Shown here: positions 17,133-26,997 of the stretch, piece by piece
Numbering within the stretch: the first letter of the stretch is position 1
Layout of the letters: every line of letters starts with the position of its first letter
Source: Agrobacterium rosae
Lineage (GTDB): Bacteria; Pseudomonadota; Alphaproteobacteria; Rhizobiales; Rhizobiaceae
NCBI RefSeq assembly: GCF_002915175.1
Contig: NZ_NXEJ01000009.1
Location: forward strand, 153,969-217,968
Reading direction: 5' to 3'
DNA length: 64,000 nucleotides
Translations under genes and position numbers: made by a program
The notes under the pieces: generated by a model
The model's database searches: none
Seen by the model: the letters and a program-made list of their open reading frames with translations, nothing else
What the model was told of the DNA's origin: nothing

Positions 17133-20100
17133 TTGAATTCTCGCCCCATGATCTTGAGCGGCCGCGGTGTTACGGCCGTTCTTGGACCCACCAATACCGG
17201 CAAGACGCATTATGCCATCGAGCGCATGGTTGCCTATGGAAGCGGTGTCATTGGCCTGCCTTTGCGGCTGCTTGCCCGTGAAGTCTATACGCGGCTGGTG
17301 GAAAAAGTCGGCGCGCCCAATGTGGCGCTGATTACCGGCGAAGAGAAGATCACCCCGCCCAAAGCGCCCTATTCCGTCTGTACCGTTGAAGCCATGCCGC
17401 GTGAAACCACGGCGGCTTTCGTGGCCATCGATGAGGTGCAACTGGCCGGAGATCTCGAGCGCGGCCATATCTTTACCGATCGCATTCTGCATCTTCGCGG
17501 GCGTGAACAGACGCTGCTGCTGGGTGCCGCCACCATGCGGCCCATTCTGGAAAAGCTGCTGCCCGGCATCGTGATGGTGGAGCGGCCCCGGCTTTCTCAA
17601 CTGTTTTATGCCGGACAGAAGAAAATCACCCGCCTGCCGCAACGCACGGCCATCGTCGCGTTTTCCGCGGACGAGGTCTATGCCATCGCCGAACTGGTGC
17701 GGCGCCAGCGGGGCGGGGCGGCCGTGGTGCTGGGTGCATTGTCTCCGCGCACCCGCAATGCGCAGGTCGGTCTCTATCAGAACGGCGATGTCGAATATCT
17801 TGTTGCGACGGATGCCATCGGCATGGGTCTCAATCTCGATGTCGACCACGTTGCCTTCGCGCAGGACCGTAAATTCGACGGCTACCAGTTCCGCAACCTG
17901 AATGCGGGTGAGATGGGGCAGATTGCCGGTCGCGCCGGTCGCCACCTTCGCGATGGCACATTTGGTGTGACGGGCCAGGTCGATCCATTCGATGACGAGT
18001 TGGTGCACCGCGTCGAATCACATCAGTTCGATTCGGTCAAAGTGCTTCAATGGCGCACGAAGAACTTCGATTATTCTTCTATCGGTAATTTGCGGGCAAG
18101 CCTCGATACGGCTCCGAGCATTCAGGGATTGACGCGCGCACTGCCGGCAATCGACCAGCAAGCGCTGGAACATCTTGCGCGTTACCCCGAGATCGTCGAC
18201 ATAACCACCAATGCTGCGCGCGTGGAAAAACTGTGGGAGGCCTGTGCCTTACCGGATTTTCGTCGCATCGCGCCGGCACAGCATGCCGACTTGATTTCGA
18301 CGCTTTATTTCGACCTCGTGAAACATGGTGCCGTCAACGAGGATTTCATGGCCGAACAGGTGCGTCGGGCAGACCGCACCGACGGTGAGATCGATACGCT
18401 CTCTGCAAGGATTGCGCAGATCAGAACATGGACGTATGTATCAAACCGCCCAGGATGGCTTGCCGATCCGACACACTGGCAAGAAAAGACTCGGGAAATC
18501 GAAGATCGATTGTCCGATGCTTTACATGAAAGGTTGACGAAACGCTTTGTTGATCGCAGGACATCTGTGCTCATGAGGCGCCTAAGAGAGAATGCGATGC
18601 TTGAAGCTGAAATCAGTGTGAATGGTGATGTCTTTGTTGAAGGACATCATGTCGGCCAATTGGCGGGTTTCCGGTTTACACCGGTGGCCGGAGCCGAAGG
18701 CCCAGATGCCAAGGCTGTGCAAGGCGCAGCGCAGAAGGCGCTTGCGTTGGAATATGAGGCGCGTGCTGCGCGCCTGCATGCCAGTGGCAACGGCGATCTC
18801 GCGCTGAGCTCTGATGGGCTGGTCCGCTGGTTGGGTGAGCCTGTTGCTCGTCTTACGGCTGGCGACAATATCATGAAGCCGCGTGTCATCATGCTGGCCG
18901 ACGAACAGTTGAGCGGCAATGCGCGTGACCACGCCATTGCCCGCATCGAGCGTTTCGTGAACCACCAGATCGCAACCGTGCTGAAGCCGTTGGACGATAT
19001 TTCCCGCGCCGAAGACCTTCAGGGTCTGGCGAAGGGTCTGGCGTTCCAGCTCGTGGAAAATCTCGGCGTTCTGTTCCGTCGCGACGTGACCGAAGAGGTC
19101 AAGACGCTGGATCAGGATGCGCGCGCCTCCATGCGCCGCTACGGCATTCGTTTCGGTGCATACCACGTTTTCCTGCCTGCGCTTCTGAAGCCTGCTCCGG
19201 CAGAGCTGGTGACGCTGCTTTGGGCGTTGAAGAACGATGGTCTGGGCAAACCGGGTTACGGCGATCTCATTCCGGTTCTCGCTGCTGGCCGCACGTCTGT
19301 CGTGACCGACGCCAGCTATGAGCGCATGTTCTACAAGCTTGCGGGCTTCCGCTTCCTTGGCAAGCGCGCCGTGCGTATCGACATTCTAGAACGTCTGGCC
19401 GATCTTATCCGTCCGCTGTTGCAGTGGAAGCCGGGTACGCAGCCGCGCCCTGAAGGTGCCTATGACGGTCGTCGTTTCACCACGACCACTGCCATGCTTT
19501 CCATTCTGGGTGCGACGCTCGACGATATGGAAGAAATTCTCAAAGGTCTTGGCTACCGCGCCGATCAGGTAAGCGCCGAAGACGCTGCGACCTTCCTTGG
19601 CCAGACGACCGACGCTGTAAAGACTGAAGCACCTGCGGACGCTGCACCGTCTGAAGAGACCGCATCGCATGACGACGCTGATGCCGAGACATCTTCGGAA
19701 GACGCGTCCGCTGTGGAAGCGCCTGCCGACGTGAAGGCGGAAGACGCGCCTGTCAAGGCAACGGAAGAAGCAGCAGCACCGACTGAAGCCACTGAGACGG
19801 CGCAGGAGCCAGCCGCTGAGGCTGCACCTGCCGAGGTCAGCGAACCGAAGCCGGTTCTGCTGTGGCGTCCGGGCGGTCGTAACGACACCCAACGCAGTGA
19901 TAACCGTCGTCCAGCCAACCGTGGCCAGGGTGAACGCCGCGCAGAGGGTGGCGAAGACCGCAAGGCTGCGCCGCGTGACAATGCTTCGCGTGATGGTGCA
20001 CCTCGCGATGGTGATCGCAAGCGTGACGGCGACCGTAAGCGCGATGGTGGTCGTCCAGACCGCAACGGCAACAACAATCGCAATGATCGTCCCGATCGTG

Positions 20101-20255
20101 GCGAGCGCAAGGACAGGCCCGATCGTAACGACCGTAGCGGCAAGCCGCAGGGTCAGCAGCGTTTCGAAGCCAAGCCACCACGCAAGGAGAAGCCGATGGA
20201 CCCGGATTCGCCTTTCGCCAAGCTCGCTGCTCTGAAGGACCAGCTGAAGAAGTAA
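17133..20255 (+). CDS. SUV3-like DExH-box RNA helicase with long charged tail
   Basis: Superfamily 2 helicase resembling mitochondrial SUV3, the partner of RNA-degrading enzymes. Walker A is GPTNTGKTHYAIE (residues 18-25 core), followed by the DExH-type box AIDEVQLAGDLERGH (about 100) and motif VI QIAGRAGRHLRDG (about 264). The catalytic part and C-terminal region run to about residue 810. The last 220 residues are low complexity: an Ala/Glu/Asp stretch (about 825-930), then an Arg/Asp/Asn-rich stretch with repeats of RDGDRK, ending in PFAKLAALKDQLKK. Start is TTG at 17133 or ATG at 17148. It is coupled to the S4-domain gene 3 bp downstream, suggesting joint work on RNA or ribosomes. Confidence 0.9.
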   Translation: MNSRPMILSGRGVTAVLGPTNTGKTHYAIERMVAYGSGVIGLPLRLLAREVYTRLVEKVGAPNVALITGEEKITPPKAPYSVCTVEAMPRETTAAFVAIDEVQLAGDLERGHIFTDRILHLRGREQTLLLGAATMRPILEKLLPGIVMVERPRLSQLFYAGQKKITRLPQRTAIVAFSADEVYAIAELVRRQRGGAAVVLGALSPRTRNAQVGLYQNGDVEYLVATDAIGMGLNLDVDHVAFAQDRKFDGYQFRNLNAGEMGQIAGRAGRHLRDGTFGVTGQVDPFDDELVHRVESHQFDSVKVLQWRTKNFDYSSIGNLRASLDTAPSIQGLTRALPAIDQQALEHLARYPEIVDITTNAARVEKLWEACALPDFRRIAPAQHADLISTLYFDLVKHGAVNEDFMAEQVRRADRTDGEIDTLSARIAQIRTWTYVSNRPGWLADPTHWQEKTREIEDRLSDALHERLTKRFVDRRTSVLMRRLRENAMLEAEISVNGDVFVEGHHVGQLAGFRFTPVAGAEGPDAKAVQGAAQKALALEYEARAARLHASGNGDLALSSDGLVRWLGEPVARLTAGDNIMKPRVIMLADEQLSGNARDHAIARIERFVNHQIATVLKPLDDISRAEDLQGLAKGLAFQLVENLGVLFRRDVTEEVKTLDQDARASMRRYGIRFGAYHVFLPALLKPAPAELVTLLWALKNDGLGKPGYGDLIPVLAAGRTSVVTDASYERMFYKLAGFRFLGKRAVRIDILERLADLIRPLLQWKPGTQPRPEGAYDGRRFTTTTAMLSILGATLDDMEEILKGLGYRADQVSAEDAATFLGQTTDAVKTEAPADAAPSEETASHDDADAETSSEDASAVEAPADVKAEDAPVKATEEAAAPTEATETAQEPAAEAAPAEVSEPKPVLLWRPGGRNDTQRSDNRRPANRGQGERRAEGGEDRKAAPRDNASRDGAPRDGDRKRDGDRKRDGGRPDRNGNNNRNDRPDRGERKDRPDRNDRSGKPQGQQRFEAKPPRKEKPMDPDSPFAKLAALKDQLKK
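20003..20050 (+). repeat. Short tandem repeat coding for RDGDRK
   Basis: About three imperfect copies of an 18-nt unit (GATGGTGATCGCAAGCG type) in the tail of the helicase gene encode repeated Arg-Asp-Gly-Asp-Arg-Lys. Such tracts can change length by slippage; the synonymous differences between copies suggest it is not very recent. Confidence 0.7.
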
Positions 20256-20258
20256 GGT

Positions 20259-20675
20259 ATGGGTGAGAAGCAACAGCCACATGATGCAGGCCGTCAGCGC
20301 CTCGACAAGTGGCTGTTCTTCGCCCGTATGGTCAAATCCCGCTCCCTTGCCCAGAGCTATATTCTATCCGGCAATGTGAGGGTCAACGGCAACGCCGTTC
20401 GCCAGTCCAGTCACTTGGTGAAGCCGGGTGACAAGCTGGAACTGTCCTTCGAGCGTTCAAGCAAAATTCTGGTGGTGCTGGCATCCGGCGAGCGGCGCGG
20501 GCCTTACGAGGAAGCCAAGCTTCTCTACGACGACCAGACCCCGCCGCCAGCACCGGGAGACCGCATGACACCGCTGGAGCAGGCGATGCGCGAGCCGGGC
20601 AGCGGGCGCCCGACGAAGAAAGAACGCCGCGCGCTCGACCGGTTTATTTCAGACAGTGGCGAAGGCTTCGAATGA
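20259..20675 (+). CDS. S4-domain RNA-binding protein (HSP15-like)
   Basis: 138 residues with an N-terminal S4 domain (RLDKWLFFARMVKSRSLAQS, then GNVRVNGNAVRQSSHLVKPG), as in E. coli Hsp15, which frees stalled 50S subunits carrying peptidyl-tRNA. The C-terminal third is charged and Pro-rich, ending in basic PTKKERRALDRFI. Only 3 bp separate it from the helicase stop, so the two form an operon. Its role in this organism is inferred only from the domain. Confidence 0.88.
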   Translation: MGEKQQPHDAGRQRLDKWLFFARMVKSRSLAQSYILSGNVRVNGNAVRQSSHLVKPGDKLELSFERSSKILVVLASGERRGPYEEAKLLYDDQTPPPAPGDRMTPLEQAMREPGSGRPTKKERRALDRFISDSGEGFE

Positions 20676-20882
20676 TAGTGGCTTTACGGCAGTCCGCCGA
20701 TTGAAGACATCTGAACGGATCGGAATAATCCACTCATATAGCCTGGTCTTTCAGAAACGTTTATCCTTGCTATCTCTCAGCAAAGGCATTACCTCACTTG
20801 CAAAAATGCCCTGTCTGAATTCCGGGCGACGGCTTGTGTTTCGATAGCCCAATGACCCGGCCTGCATATTCTGGAGTCCATC

Positions 20883-21221
20883 ATGACGTATGTCGTGACT
20901 GATAATTGCATTCGCTGTAAATATACCGACTGTGTCGAAGTATGCCCTGTCGACTGCTTCTATGAGGGCGAAAATTTTCTGGCGATCAATCCCGACGAAT
21001 GCATCGATTGCGGTGTGTGCGAACCTGAGTGTCCCGCAGAGGCGATCAAGCCGGATACGGAACCAGGTCTCGACAAGTGGCTGACGCTGAATGCCGAATA
21101 TGCGGCGATCTGGCCCAATATCACGATCAAGCGCGACCCGATGCCGGAAGCCAAGGAAATGGACGGCGTCAACGGCAAGCTCGATCTGTATTTTTCAGCT
21201 GAGCCTGGCAAGGGCGACTGA
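20883..21221 (+). CDS. fdxA: 7Fe ferredoxin FdxA
   Basis: Small electron carrier with one [3Fe-4S] and one [4Fe-4S] cluster. The 112 residues show the two cysteine sets typical of the Azotobacter FdI type: [20 protein letters not shown] near the N-terminus and [16 protein letters not shown] in the middle, followed by the C-terminal extension [20 protein letters not shown] found in alphaproteobacterial FdxA. It has its own 200-bp upstream region and a strong terminator, so it is monocistronic. The redox partner is unknown. Confidence 0.96.
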   Translation: MTYVVTDNCIRCKYTDCVEVCPVDCFYEGENFLAINPDECIDCGVCEPECPAEAIKPDTEPGLDKWLTLNAEYAAIWPNITIKRDPMPEAKEMDGVNGKLDLYFSAEPGKGD

Positions 21222-21244
21222 TCCATCTTTTGTCGCATGATTTG

Positions 21245-21279
21245 AAAAGCCTCCCGGTTTGCGCCGTGGAGGCTTTTTT
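21245..21279 (+). terminator. Rho-independent terminator after fdxA
   Basis: Stem AAAAGCCTCC / GGAGGCTTTT with a loop that can itself pair (CGG/CCG), followed by a T-run. It lies between the convergent fdxA and holA and may serve both. Confidence 0.9.
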
Positions 21280-21287
21280 GTTTTGGC

Positions 21288-22325
21288 TTAGCTGCCACGC
21301 CCGGATTGCAGTGTGGTGGAGAGCAAGGTCAGCAATGCCACGCTTTCCTCCAGGCTTTGCCGCTGACGGCTTTGGAGGATGGCAGACTGTAACCGGTTCA
21401 TCTCACGGGCAATCGCCGCTGGCTGCCATGTCCGCAGCGCTCTTTCGATAACGGGTTTGCGGCGGAAGTGGACACCGCGCCCCAATGTCAGCATGACCTG
21501 ACCGGCCTGCAGCTTCTTGTCGTCCATTTCGGCGCGCATCTGATCCAGCAACTGAAACTGTCGCAGGCAACCTTGCAGCACCAAGAAAATTGGCGTCTTG
21601 GAAGCGATGATCTTCTGGGTGGCGTGGAAAAAGGCGTTGCGGTCGCCCTTCAGGATTGCGTCTACGGCATCATCGGCGGACACGGCGCTGGCATCTCCGA
21701 TAATCGCCAACACGTCATCTTCTTCGATCACATCACGGCCACGACAGTAGAGCGCCAGCTTGCGTACCTCGTTGCGCGAGGCGATGCGGTCTCCGCCCAG
21801 CGATTCGGTCAGGCGCTGGCGGGCGGCGGGAGCGATGCGCAGATGTTCGGTCGAAAGCTCGTGGTCGATCAACGCGTTCAGCGCGCGGGCATCGTCTGCA
21901 TAACAGGGAATGGCGGCAATGGTGCGCGAGGGTTCGGCGATCTTGCGAAGGCCAGTGCCTTTCTTCAGATCACCCGCTTCGATAATCAGAAAACTCGATT
22001 CGGGCGGTGTTTCCGAAAGAATTTGCAGCGCGTCCACCAGCGCCTTTTCGTTGGCGGCACCCTTGACCCAAACCAGCTTCTCACCGCCGAACAGGCCGAT
22101 AGAGTTGACCTCATCCAGCAAACGGCCCGGATCGCCTTGCAGATCGGATGCCGTCAGTTTCAAGGACGCAAAGGCATCGTTGGGGTCTATGCCTGTCTTG
22201 GAAGCGATGAGAGAGGCCCGCTCGGAGACCAATCCACGATCGGGACCATAGAGAACGAATACGCGAAAACGCTCCGCCGGTTTTTCGGCGAAGCGTTCGA
22301 ATTCATGGGATTTGATTTCCGTCAT
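21288..22325 (-). CDS. holA: DNA polymerase III subunit delta
   Basis: Delta is the clamp-loader wrench that opens the beta clamp. The 345 residues match the HolA family in layout: an N-terminal AAA-like domain with FRVFVLYGPDRGLVSERASL and SIGLFGGEKLVWVKGA, then LESLGGDRI-type segment (LTESLGGDRIASRNEVRKLA) and the C-terminal collar domain. No Walker A is expected in delta. It is the last gene of leuS-lptE-holA, 11 bp after lptE, an order shared by many alphaproteobacteria. Confidence 0.92.
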   Translation of the reverse strand: MTEIKSHEFERFAEKPAERFRVFVLYGPDRGLVSERASLIASKTGIDPNDAFASLKLTASDLQGDPGRLLDEVNSIGLFGGEKLVWVKGAANEKALVDALQILSETPPESSFLIIEAGDLKKGTGLRKIAEPSRTIAAIPCYADDARALNALIDHELSTEHLRIAPAARQRLTESLGGDRIASRNEVRKLALYCRGRDVIEEDDVLAIIGDASAVSADDAVDAILKGDRNAFFHATQKIIASKTPIFLVLQGCLRQFQLLDQMRAEMDDKKLQAGQVMLTLGRGVHFRRKPVIERALRTWQPAAIAREMNRLQSAILQSRQRQSLEESVALLTLLSTTLQSGRGS

Positions 22326-22336
22326 CAGCCGGTTTC

Positions 22337-22885
22337 TTAGCGGCCAAGCGTGGCGGCGATATCTGTGCTGATGATTTCCGCCAGTTCCCGCGCGGCACGG
22401 TTTTCACCATCCCGGATAGCGCGAATTTTGGCGAATTCCTGTTGTGGCAGGTCAAGCATGGCAGTGACGGTGCGGGTTGCTGCGCGCAAAACCTGACCGT
22501 CCGAAATACGGGTAATCACATATTTGCCGGTCATGCTGACACGGCCGGGATAAGGACCGTCATAATTGTTCTTGCTGACAGAAAGGCTCGTATCGTCAGT
22601 GACCTCAGTCGAGGTCGCGCTGGATTTGACGGTCAGCTTGACCTCGTATTCCTTGGTTTTCGGAGCGCCTGCGCCGCCGTAAGCAAGGAATACCAATTGG
22701 TTGCGCACTTCCTGGGTGACCCGATCGCTGGCTGCGGTGAAGTTTACGGTTTCGAACTTCTCACGCGTGCCGGATGCCTGGCTATACAGCGGGCGCACCT
22801 GACAACCCGCGAGGGCTCCAGCCAAGAGAACGACAGAGATTGCGGCTGCTATGCGGCCCCATTTGGAATAGGCATCAGACAACAA
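22337..22885 (-). CDS. lptE: LPS-assembly lipoprotein LptE
   Basis: LptE plugs the LptD barrel that inserts lipopolysaccharide into the outer membrane. The 182 residues begin with a lipoprotein signal: hydrophobic segment [20 protein letters not shown] with lipobox LAGC near residue 28. After it comes the short family motif RPLYS. The gene starts with TTG (22885 or the adjacent TTG at 22882) and its first bases overlap the end of leuS by about 11 bp, implying translational coupling. Confidence 0.88.
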   Translation of the reverse strand: MLSDAYSKWGRIAAAISVVLLAGALAGCQVRPLYSQASGTREKFETVNFTAASDRVTQEVRNQLVFLAYGGAGAPKTKEYEVKLTVKSSATSTEVTDDTSLSVSKNNYDGPYPGRVSMTGKYVITRISDGQVLRAATRTVTAMLDLPQQEFAKIRAIRDGENRAARELAEIISTDIAATLGR

Positions 22886-25505
22886 TGTTCACAATCCTTT
22901 GTGGTACCACAATGATTTTCTTGGGCTCGGCTCCGGCCAGCGCCGTTTTCACGGCATCCAGTTCCATAACCGCCGCTTTGACGGCATCTTGATCCGCATC
23001 GCGCGCAATTGTCAATTCGCCACGCTTCTTGCCGTTGATTTGCACCGGCATGACGACGTCATTTTCTTCGATCAAAGCAGGCACGAAGACAGGCCATGGG
23101 CTTTGCGCAACGAGGCCTTCATTGCCCAGCGTCGTCCAGCATTCCTCAGCCAGATGCGGCGTCATCGGCGCAATCAGGCGGATGAGGATTTCGGCAGCAT
23201 CACGGGCAGCAGCCTTCACATCATCCGGCTTGCCGCCATTGGCGATATCCGCAAACGGACCGGCCAGCGTGTTGACGAGTTCATAGATGCGGGCAATCGC
23301 CTTGTTAAAGGCCAGCTTGTCGAGATCGTCCTGGACAGCCTTCAGCGTCTTGTGGGCTGCCTTGGAAACGACAAGTCCTTCGCCCTGCGTGGCCGGAGCA
23401 GGCTTGACGGACTTCAACTCTTCCGCTGCCTCGCCAATGATGCGCCAAACGCGCTGGACGAAGCGGTGTGCGCCTTCGACGCCGGCTTCCGACCAGATAA
23501 CATCACGGTCCGGCGGGCTGTCCGACAGAACGAAGAACCGGGCGGTATCGGCACCATAGGACGCGATGATATCGTCCGGGTCGACAACGTTCTTCTTCGA
23601 CTTCGACATCTTCTCGATAGAGCCGATCTGAACCTCGTCGCCGCCCGACAGAAGGAAGGCACGGCGTGTGCCATCGACTTCTTCGATGCGGATATCGGCA
23701 GGCACGACCCATTGGCCGTTCTGACCTTCGCCAAGACGGTAGGTTTCGTGCACGACCATGCCCTGCGTGAACAGGCCCTTGAAGGGCTCCTTCACGTCCA
23801 CATGGCCGGTCGCCTTCATCGCGCGGGTAAAGAAGCGCGAATAGAGCAAATGCAGGATCGCGTGTTCGATGCCGCCGATGTACTGATCAACGGGCAGCCA
23901 GTGGCTGGCGACCTTCGGGTCGGTTGGCTGGCTTTCCCACGGTGCCGTAAAGCGGGTGAAGTACCAGCTCGAATCAACGAACGTGTCCATCGTGTCGGTT
24001 TCGCGGCGCGCCGCGTGGCCGCATTGCGGGCAGGAGACGTGACGCCATGTGGGGTGGCGATCCAGCGGATTGCCCGGCACATCGAAGGTCACATCATCAG
24101 GCAGCTTGACCGGCAGATCCTTCTTCGGCACCGGCACGACGCCGCAGACTTCGCAATGGATGACCGGAATCGGGCAACCCCAGTAGCGCTGGCGGGAAAT
24201 GCCCCAGTCGCGCAGACGGAAATTGACCTTGCGTTCTGCCTGCGGCTCGCTGCCCAGCGTCTGCTCCGACAGCTTAGCCACGACGGCTTCAAAAGCCTCC
24301 GTCGTCGTCATACCATCGAGGAACTGCGAATTGATCATGACGCCGTCATCGACATAAGCGGTGTCGGCAACGCCGAAGGTCTCAGCGTTTTCGCCTTCCG
24401 GCATGACGACGGCCACGACCGGCAAATCGTATTTGCGGGCGAAATCCAGATCGCGCTGATCGCCAGACGGGCAACCGAAGATGGCACCGGTGCCGTAATC
24501 CATCAGCACGAAGTTGGCGACATAGACCGGCAGTTCCCAGCTCGGGTCCAAGGGATGTACGACCTTGACGCCGGTGTTGAAACCGCGCTTTTCAGCCGTT
24601 TCGAGGGCTGCCAGCGAGGTGCCCTGACGACGGCATTCGTCGCAGAACTGTGCGATTTCGGCATTGGATTCGGACAGGGTCTTGGCCAATGGGTGATCGG
24701 CAGCGATGGCCAGGAACGATGCGCCGAACAGCGTGTCGGGGCGGGTCGTATAAACGGTAATGTCATCGAAGCCCGCAGGAGCCGTGGAGGCGACGGTCTG
24801 CCAGCGCAAAGACAGGCCTTCCGACTTGCCGATCCAGTTCTTCTGCATCAGGCGGACTTTTTCCGGCCATTGGTCGAGCTGGTCCAGTTCATCCAGCAAA
24901 TCCTGGCTGAAATCGGTGATGCGGAAGAACCATTGCGTCAGTTCGCGCTGTTCAACCAGCGCACCAGAGCGCCAGCCGCGCCCATCTATGACCTGCTCAT
25001 TGGCCAGAACCGTGTGATCGACCGGGTCCCAATTGACCTTGGACTGCTTGCGGTAGACCAGACCCTTTTCCATGAAGTCGATGAACAGCGCTTGCTGTTG
25101 GCTGTAATATTCCACGTCGCAGGTGGCAAATTCACGGGTCCAGTCCAGAGACAGGCCCATGGATTTCAACTGGCCGCGCATGCTGGCGATGTTCTGATAG
25201 GTCCAATCCTTGGGATGGACGTTGTTCTGCATGGCCGCATTTTCCGCAGGCATGCCGAAGGCGTCCCAGCCCATGGGGTGCAGCACGTTGAAACCGCGCG
25301 CGCGCTTGTAGCGAGCCACGACGTCACCCATCGCATAGTTGCGAACGTGGCCCATGTGGATGCGGCCGGATGGATATGGAAACATCTCGAGAACGTAATA
25401 TTTCTCGCGGGCATCGCTGTTGTCGGTCACGAAGACATTGTCTTCATTCCATTTTTGCTGCCAGCGCGGCTCGGCGTCGCGAGGATTATAACGTTCGATG
25501 GCCAT
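22875..25505 (-). CDS. leuS: Leucyl-tRNA synthetase
   Basis: Charges tRNA-Leu. The 876 residues are a complete class I synthetase: HIGH-type motif [17 protein letters not shown] near the N-terminus, the CP1 editing domain with [20 protein letters not shown] and [17 protein letters not shown], the tryptophan-rich [14 protein letters not shown], the zinc-binding Cys pairs (CEVCG, CPQCG), and [13 protein letters not shown] as KMSKS loop near 620. It is the first gene of an operon with lptE and holA and is divergent from yggS. Confidence 0.98.
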   Translation of the reverse strand: MAIERYNPRDAEPRWQQKWNEDNVFVTDNSDAREKYYVLEMFPYPSGRIHMGHVRNYAMGDVVARYKRARGFNVLHPMGWDAFGMPAENAAMQNNVHPKDWTYQNIASMRGQLKSMGLSLDWTREFATCDVEYYSQQQALFIDFMEKGLVYRKQSKVNWDPVDHTVLANEQVIDGRGWRSGALVEQRELTQWFFRITDFSQDLLDELDQLDQWPEKVRLMQKNWIGKSEGLSLRWQTVASTAPAGFDDITVYTTRPDTLFGASFLAIAADHPLAKTLSESNAEIAQFCDECRRQGTSLAALETAEKRGFNTGVKVVHPLDPSWELPVYVANFVLMDYGTGAIFGCPSGDQRDLDFARKYDLPVVAVVMPEGENAETFGVADTAYVDDGVMINSQFLDGMTTTEAFEAVVAKLSEQTLGSEPQAERKVNFRLRDWGISRQRYWGCPIPVIHCEVCGVVPVPKKDLPVKLPDDVTFDVPGNPLDRHPTWRHVSCPQCGHAARRETDTMDTFVDSSWYFTRFTAPWESQPTDPKVASHWLPVDQYIGGIEHAILHLLYSRFFTRAMKATGHVDVKEPFKGLFTQGMVVHETYRLGEGQNGQWVVPADIRIEEVDGTRRAFLLSGGDEVQIGSIEKMSKSKKNVVDPDDIIASYGADTARFFVLSDSPPDRDVIWSEAGVEGAHRFVQRVWRIIGEAAEELKSVKPAPATQGEGLVVSKAAHKTLKAVQDDLDKLAFNKAIARIYELVNTLAGPFADIANGGKPDDVKAAARDAAEILIRLIAPMTPHLAEECWTTLGNEGLVAQSPWPVFVPALIEENDVVMPVQINGKKRGELTIARDADQDAVKAAVMELDAVKTALAGAEPKKIIVVPQRIVNIVV

Positions 25506-25699
25506 ACTTCTGTAATCCGGGTATCAAGGGGAAAATTCGCGCTGACCTTCACCACGAAACGGCGTATGCGTCAAGTTTGGTGGGGCTGCTGCGGGTGCAA
25601 TCTTAAGCGACAGCGTTCAAATGGTGACAATGGTGCTTGGCATCAAGTCCAGCGGCGGCTACTGAAACCCTCTCCTCGAGTTTAAATGAAGGTCTAATC

Positions 25700-26359
25700 A
25701 TGGAAATCGAAGCGCGCCTTTTGGATGTCACGCAGCGCATTGAAGCGGTTGCGGAAAAAGCAGGGCGGAAAGTCGACAGCGTCAGTCTCGTTGCGGTGTC
25801 CAAGACATTCGAGGGTGATGCGATCCAGCCGGTGATCGATTGCGGGCAGCGCATTTTCGGCGAAAACCGCGTGCAGGAAGCGCAGGGCAAGTGGCCCGCG
25901 CTGAAGGAAAAGACCGCTGGTATCGAGCTGCATCTGATCGGACCGCTACAATCCAACAAGGCTGCGGATGCGGTGGCGTTGTTCGACGTGATCGAAACCG
26001 TCGATCGTGAGAAGATTGCCAAAGCTCTTGCCGATGAGGCTAAGAAGCAAGGGCGGGCGCTGCGTTTCTATGTTCAGGTCAATACGGGGCTTGAGCCGCA
26101 AAAGGCGGGTATCGATCCGCGCGAGACCGTAGCGTTCGTTGCGATGTGCCGCGACGAGTTGGCGTTGAATGTGGAAGGGCTGATGTGCATTCCCCCCGCC
26201 GAGGAATATCCGGGACCGCATTTTGCGCTTTTGGGGAAGCTCGCCAAGGAATGCGGGTTGGAGAAACTCTCCATGGGCATGTCGGGCGATTTCGAAACGG
26301 CTATTGAATTCGGCGCGACGAGCGTGCGGGTGGGGTCGGCGATTTTCGGCACGCGCTGA
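25700..26359 (+). CDS. YggS family PLP homeostasis protein
   Basis: Single-domain alanine-racemase-fold PLP-binding protein (YggS / PLPBP / COG0325) that buffers pyridoxal phosphate. The 219 residues from ATG 25700 (GAAGG upstream) contain the PLP lysine in VSLVAVSKTFEGDAIQPVI, FGENRVQEAQGKWPAL, LHLIGPLQSNKAADAV, and the phosphate-binding C-terminus LSMGMSGDFETAIEFGATSV followed by RVGSAIFG. It is divergent from leuS. A cluster of palindromic repeats follows directly. Confidence 0.95.
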   Translation: MEIEARLLDVTQRIEAVAEKAGRKVDSVSLVAVSKTFEGDAIQPVIDCGQRIFGENRVQEAQGKWPALKEKTAGIELHLIGPLQSNKAADAVALFDVIETVDREKIAKALADEAKKQGRALRFYVQVNTGLEPQKAGIDPRETVAFVAMCRDELALNVEGLMCIPPAEEYPGPHFALLGKLAKECGLEKLSMGMSGDFETAIEFGATSVRVGSAIFGTR

Positions 26360-26380
26360 GTGTAGGAAGTCGAGGGTACG

Positions 26381-26443
26381 GCGGTAGCAGCCCTCGTCCT
26401 TCGAGGCCCCTGCGGGGCACCTCAGGAGGAGGGCTGCTACCGC
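26381..26443. repeat. Palindromic repeat element A
   Basis: A 63-bp element with 20-bp arms (GCGGTAGCAGCCCTCGTCCT at 26381-26400 and its inverse at 26424-26443, one mismatch) around a self-complementary core, GAGGCCCCTGCGGGGCACCTC minus its last base. It starts 22 bp past the yggS stop. Confidence 0.85.
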
Positions 26444-26520
26444 TGCGCCATCAACTCTTGGTACCAAATGCGAACATCTTACTAACCAGTAGTAGACCGC
26501 TCGGTTTTTCGCGCAACGCA

Positions 26521-26571
26521 GCAACCCTCATCCTGAGGTGCCCCGCAGGGGCCTCGAAGGACGAGGGTTGC
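26521..26571. repeat. Palindromic repeat element B (inverse of A)
   Basis: 51 bp with 14-bp arms (GCAACCCTCATCCT and AGGACGAGGGTTGC, one G-T pair). Its core is the same sequence as element A in the opposite orientation, including GAGGTGCCCCGCAGGGGCCTC less one base. Confidence 0.85.
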
Positions 26572-26602
26572 GGGCCGAGGGTAACGTGTTGCGCCAACCA
26601 AA

Positions 26603-26660
26603 GGATGCTTCGAGGGCGCTGCGCGCCACCTCAGCATGAGGGTGGAGTATGCCGCTCCAC
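26603..26660. repeat. Palindromic repeat element C
   Basis: A second repeat type: GATGCTTCGAGGGCGC pairs imperfectly with GCGCCACCTCAGCATG, followed by GGTGGAG...CTCCAC. Related to element E by the blocks GATGCTTCGAGGG and CACCTCAGCATGAGG. Confidence 0.75.
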
Positions 26661-26726
26661 GAAGTATAGCCCCCACTCCTAGCAAGGTTTTAAAGCTGAT
26701 GTAAAAGGCACGGCGGCAGCAACCTC

Positions 26727-26790
26727 ATCCATCATCCTGAGCTTGTCGAAGGAGAGGTGCCCCGCAGGGGCCTCGAAGGGCGAGGGGTGC
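26727..26790. repeat. Palindromic repeat element D
   Basis: A B-type copy carrying an extra GCTTGTCGAAGG segment after CATCCTGA. It shares with B the run GAGGTGCCCCGCAGGGGCC and then TCGAAGGGCGAGGGG. Confidence 0.75.
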
Positions 26791-26812
26791 GGGCTTGGGA
26801 CAGAGTGCGCGG

Positions 26813-26865
26813 CGGATGCTTCGAGGGTCGCTTCGCTCCCACCTCAGCATGAGGTGGAGTGTGTG
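26813..26865. repeat. Palindromic repeat element E
   Basis: A C-type copy: GGATGCTTCGAGGGTCGC, then CACCTCAGCATGAGGTGG. It lies 22 bp after element D, as C lies shortly after B, so B-C and D-E look like repeated pairs. Confidence 0.75.
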
Positions 26866-26930
26866 GCTTCAGGTCACGAGCCACCGTCACTGGCGATCTA
26901 TGTCGCATTCAGACAAAGCTTACCAAACAT

Positions 26931-26965
26931 AAAAGCCACGGCACCGTTTGGGGCCGTGGCTTTTT
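26931..26965 (-). terminator. Terminator of ndvB
   Basis: Stem AAAAGCCACGGC / GCCGTGGCTTTTT, 12 bp, loop 10 nt. It lies 33 bp past the ndvB stop; T-runs exist on both strands so it may work both ways. Confidence 0.85.
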
Positions 26966-26997
26966 GCTGAGCAGTCGGGGGCCGAAGCCCCAAATCC

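Noticed and set aside
22899-25685. Open frame of 928 codons antisense to leuS
   Set aside because: It mirrors leuS, has no recognisable domain and arises from the GC-rich codon pattern.
26360-26997. CRISPR array
   Set aside because: The repeats are palindromic, differ in length and orientation, and are not regularly spaced.
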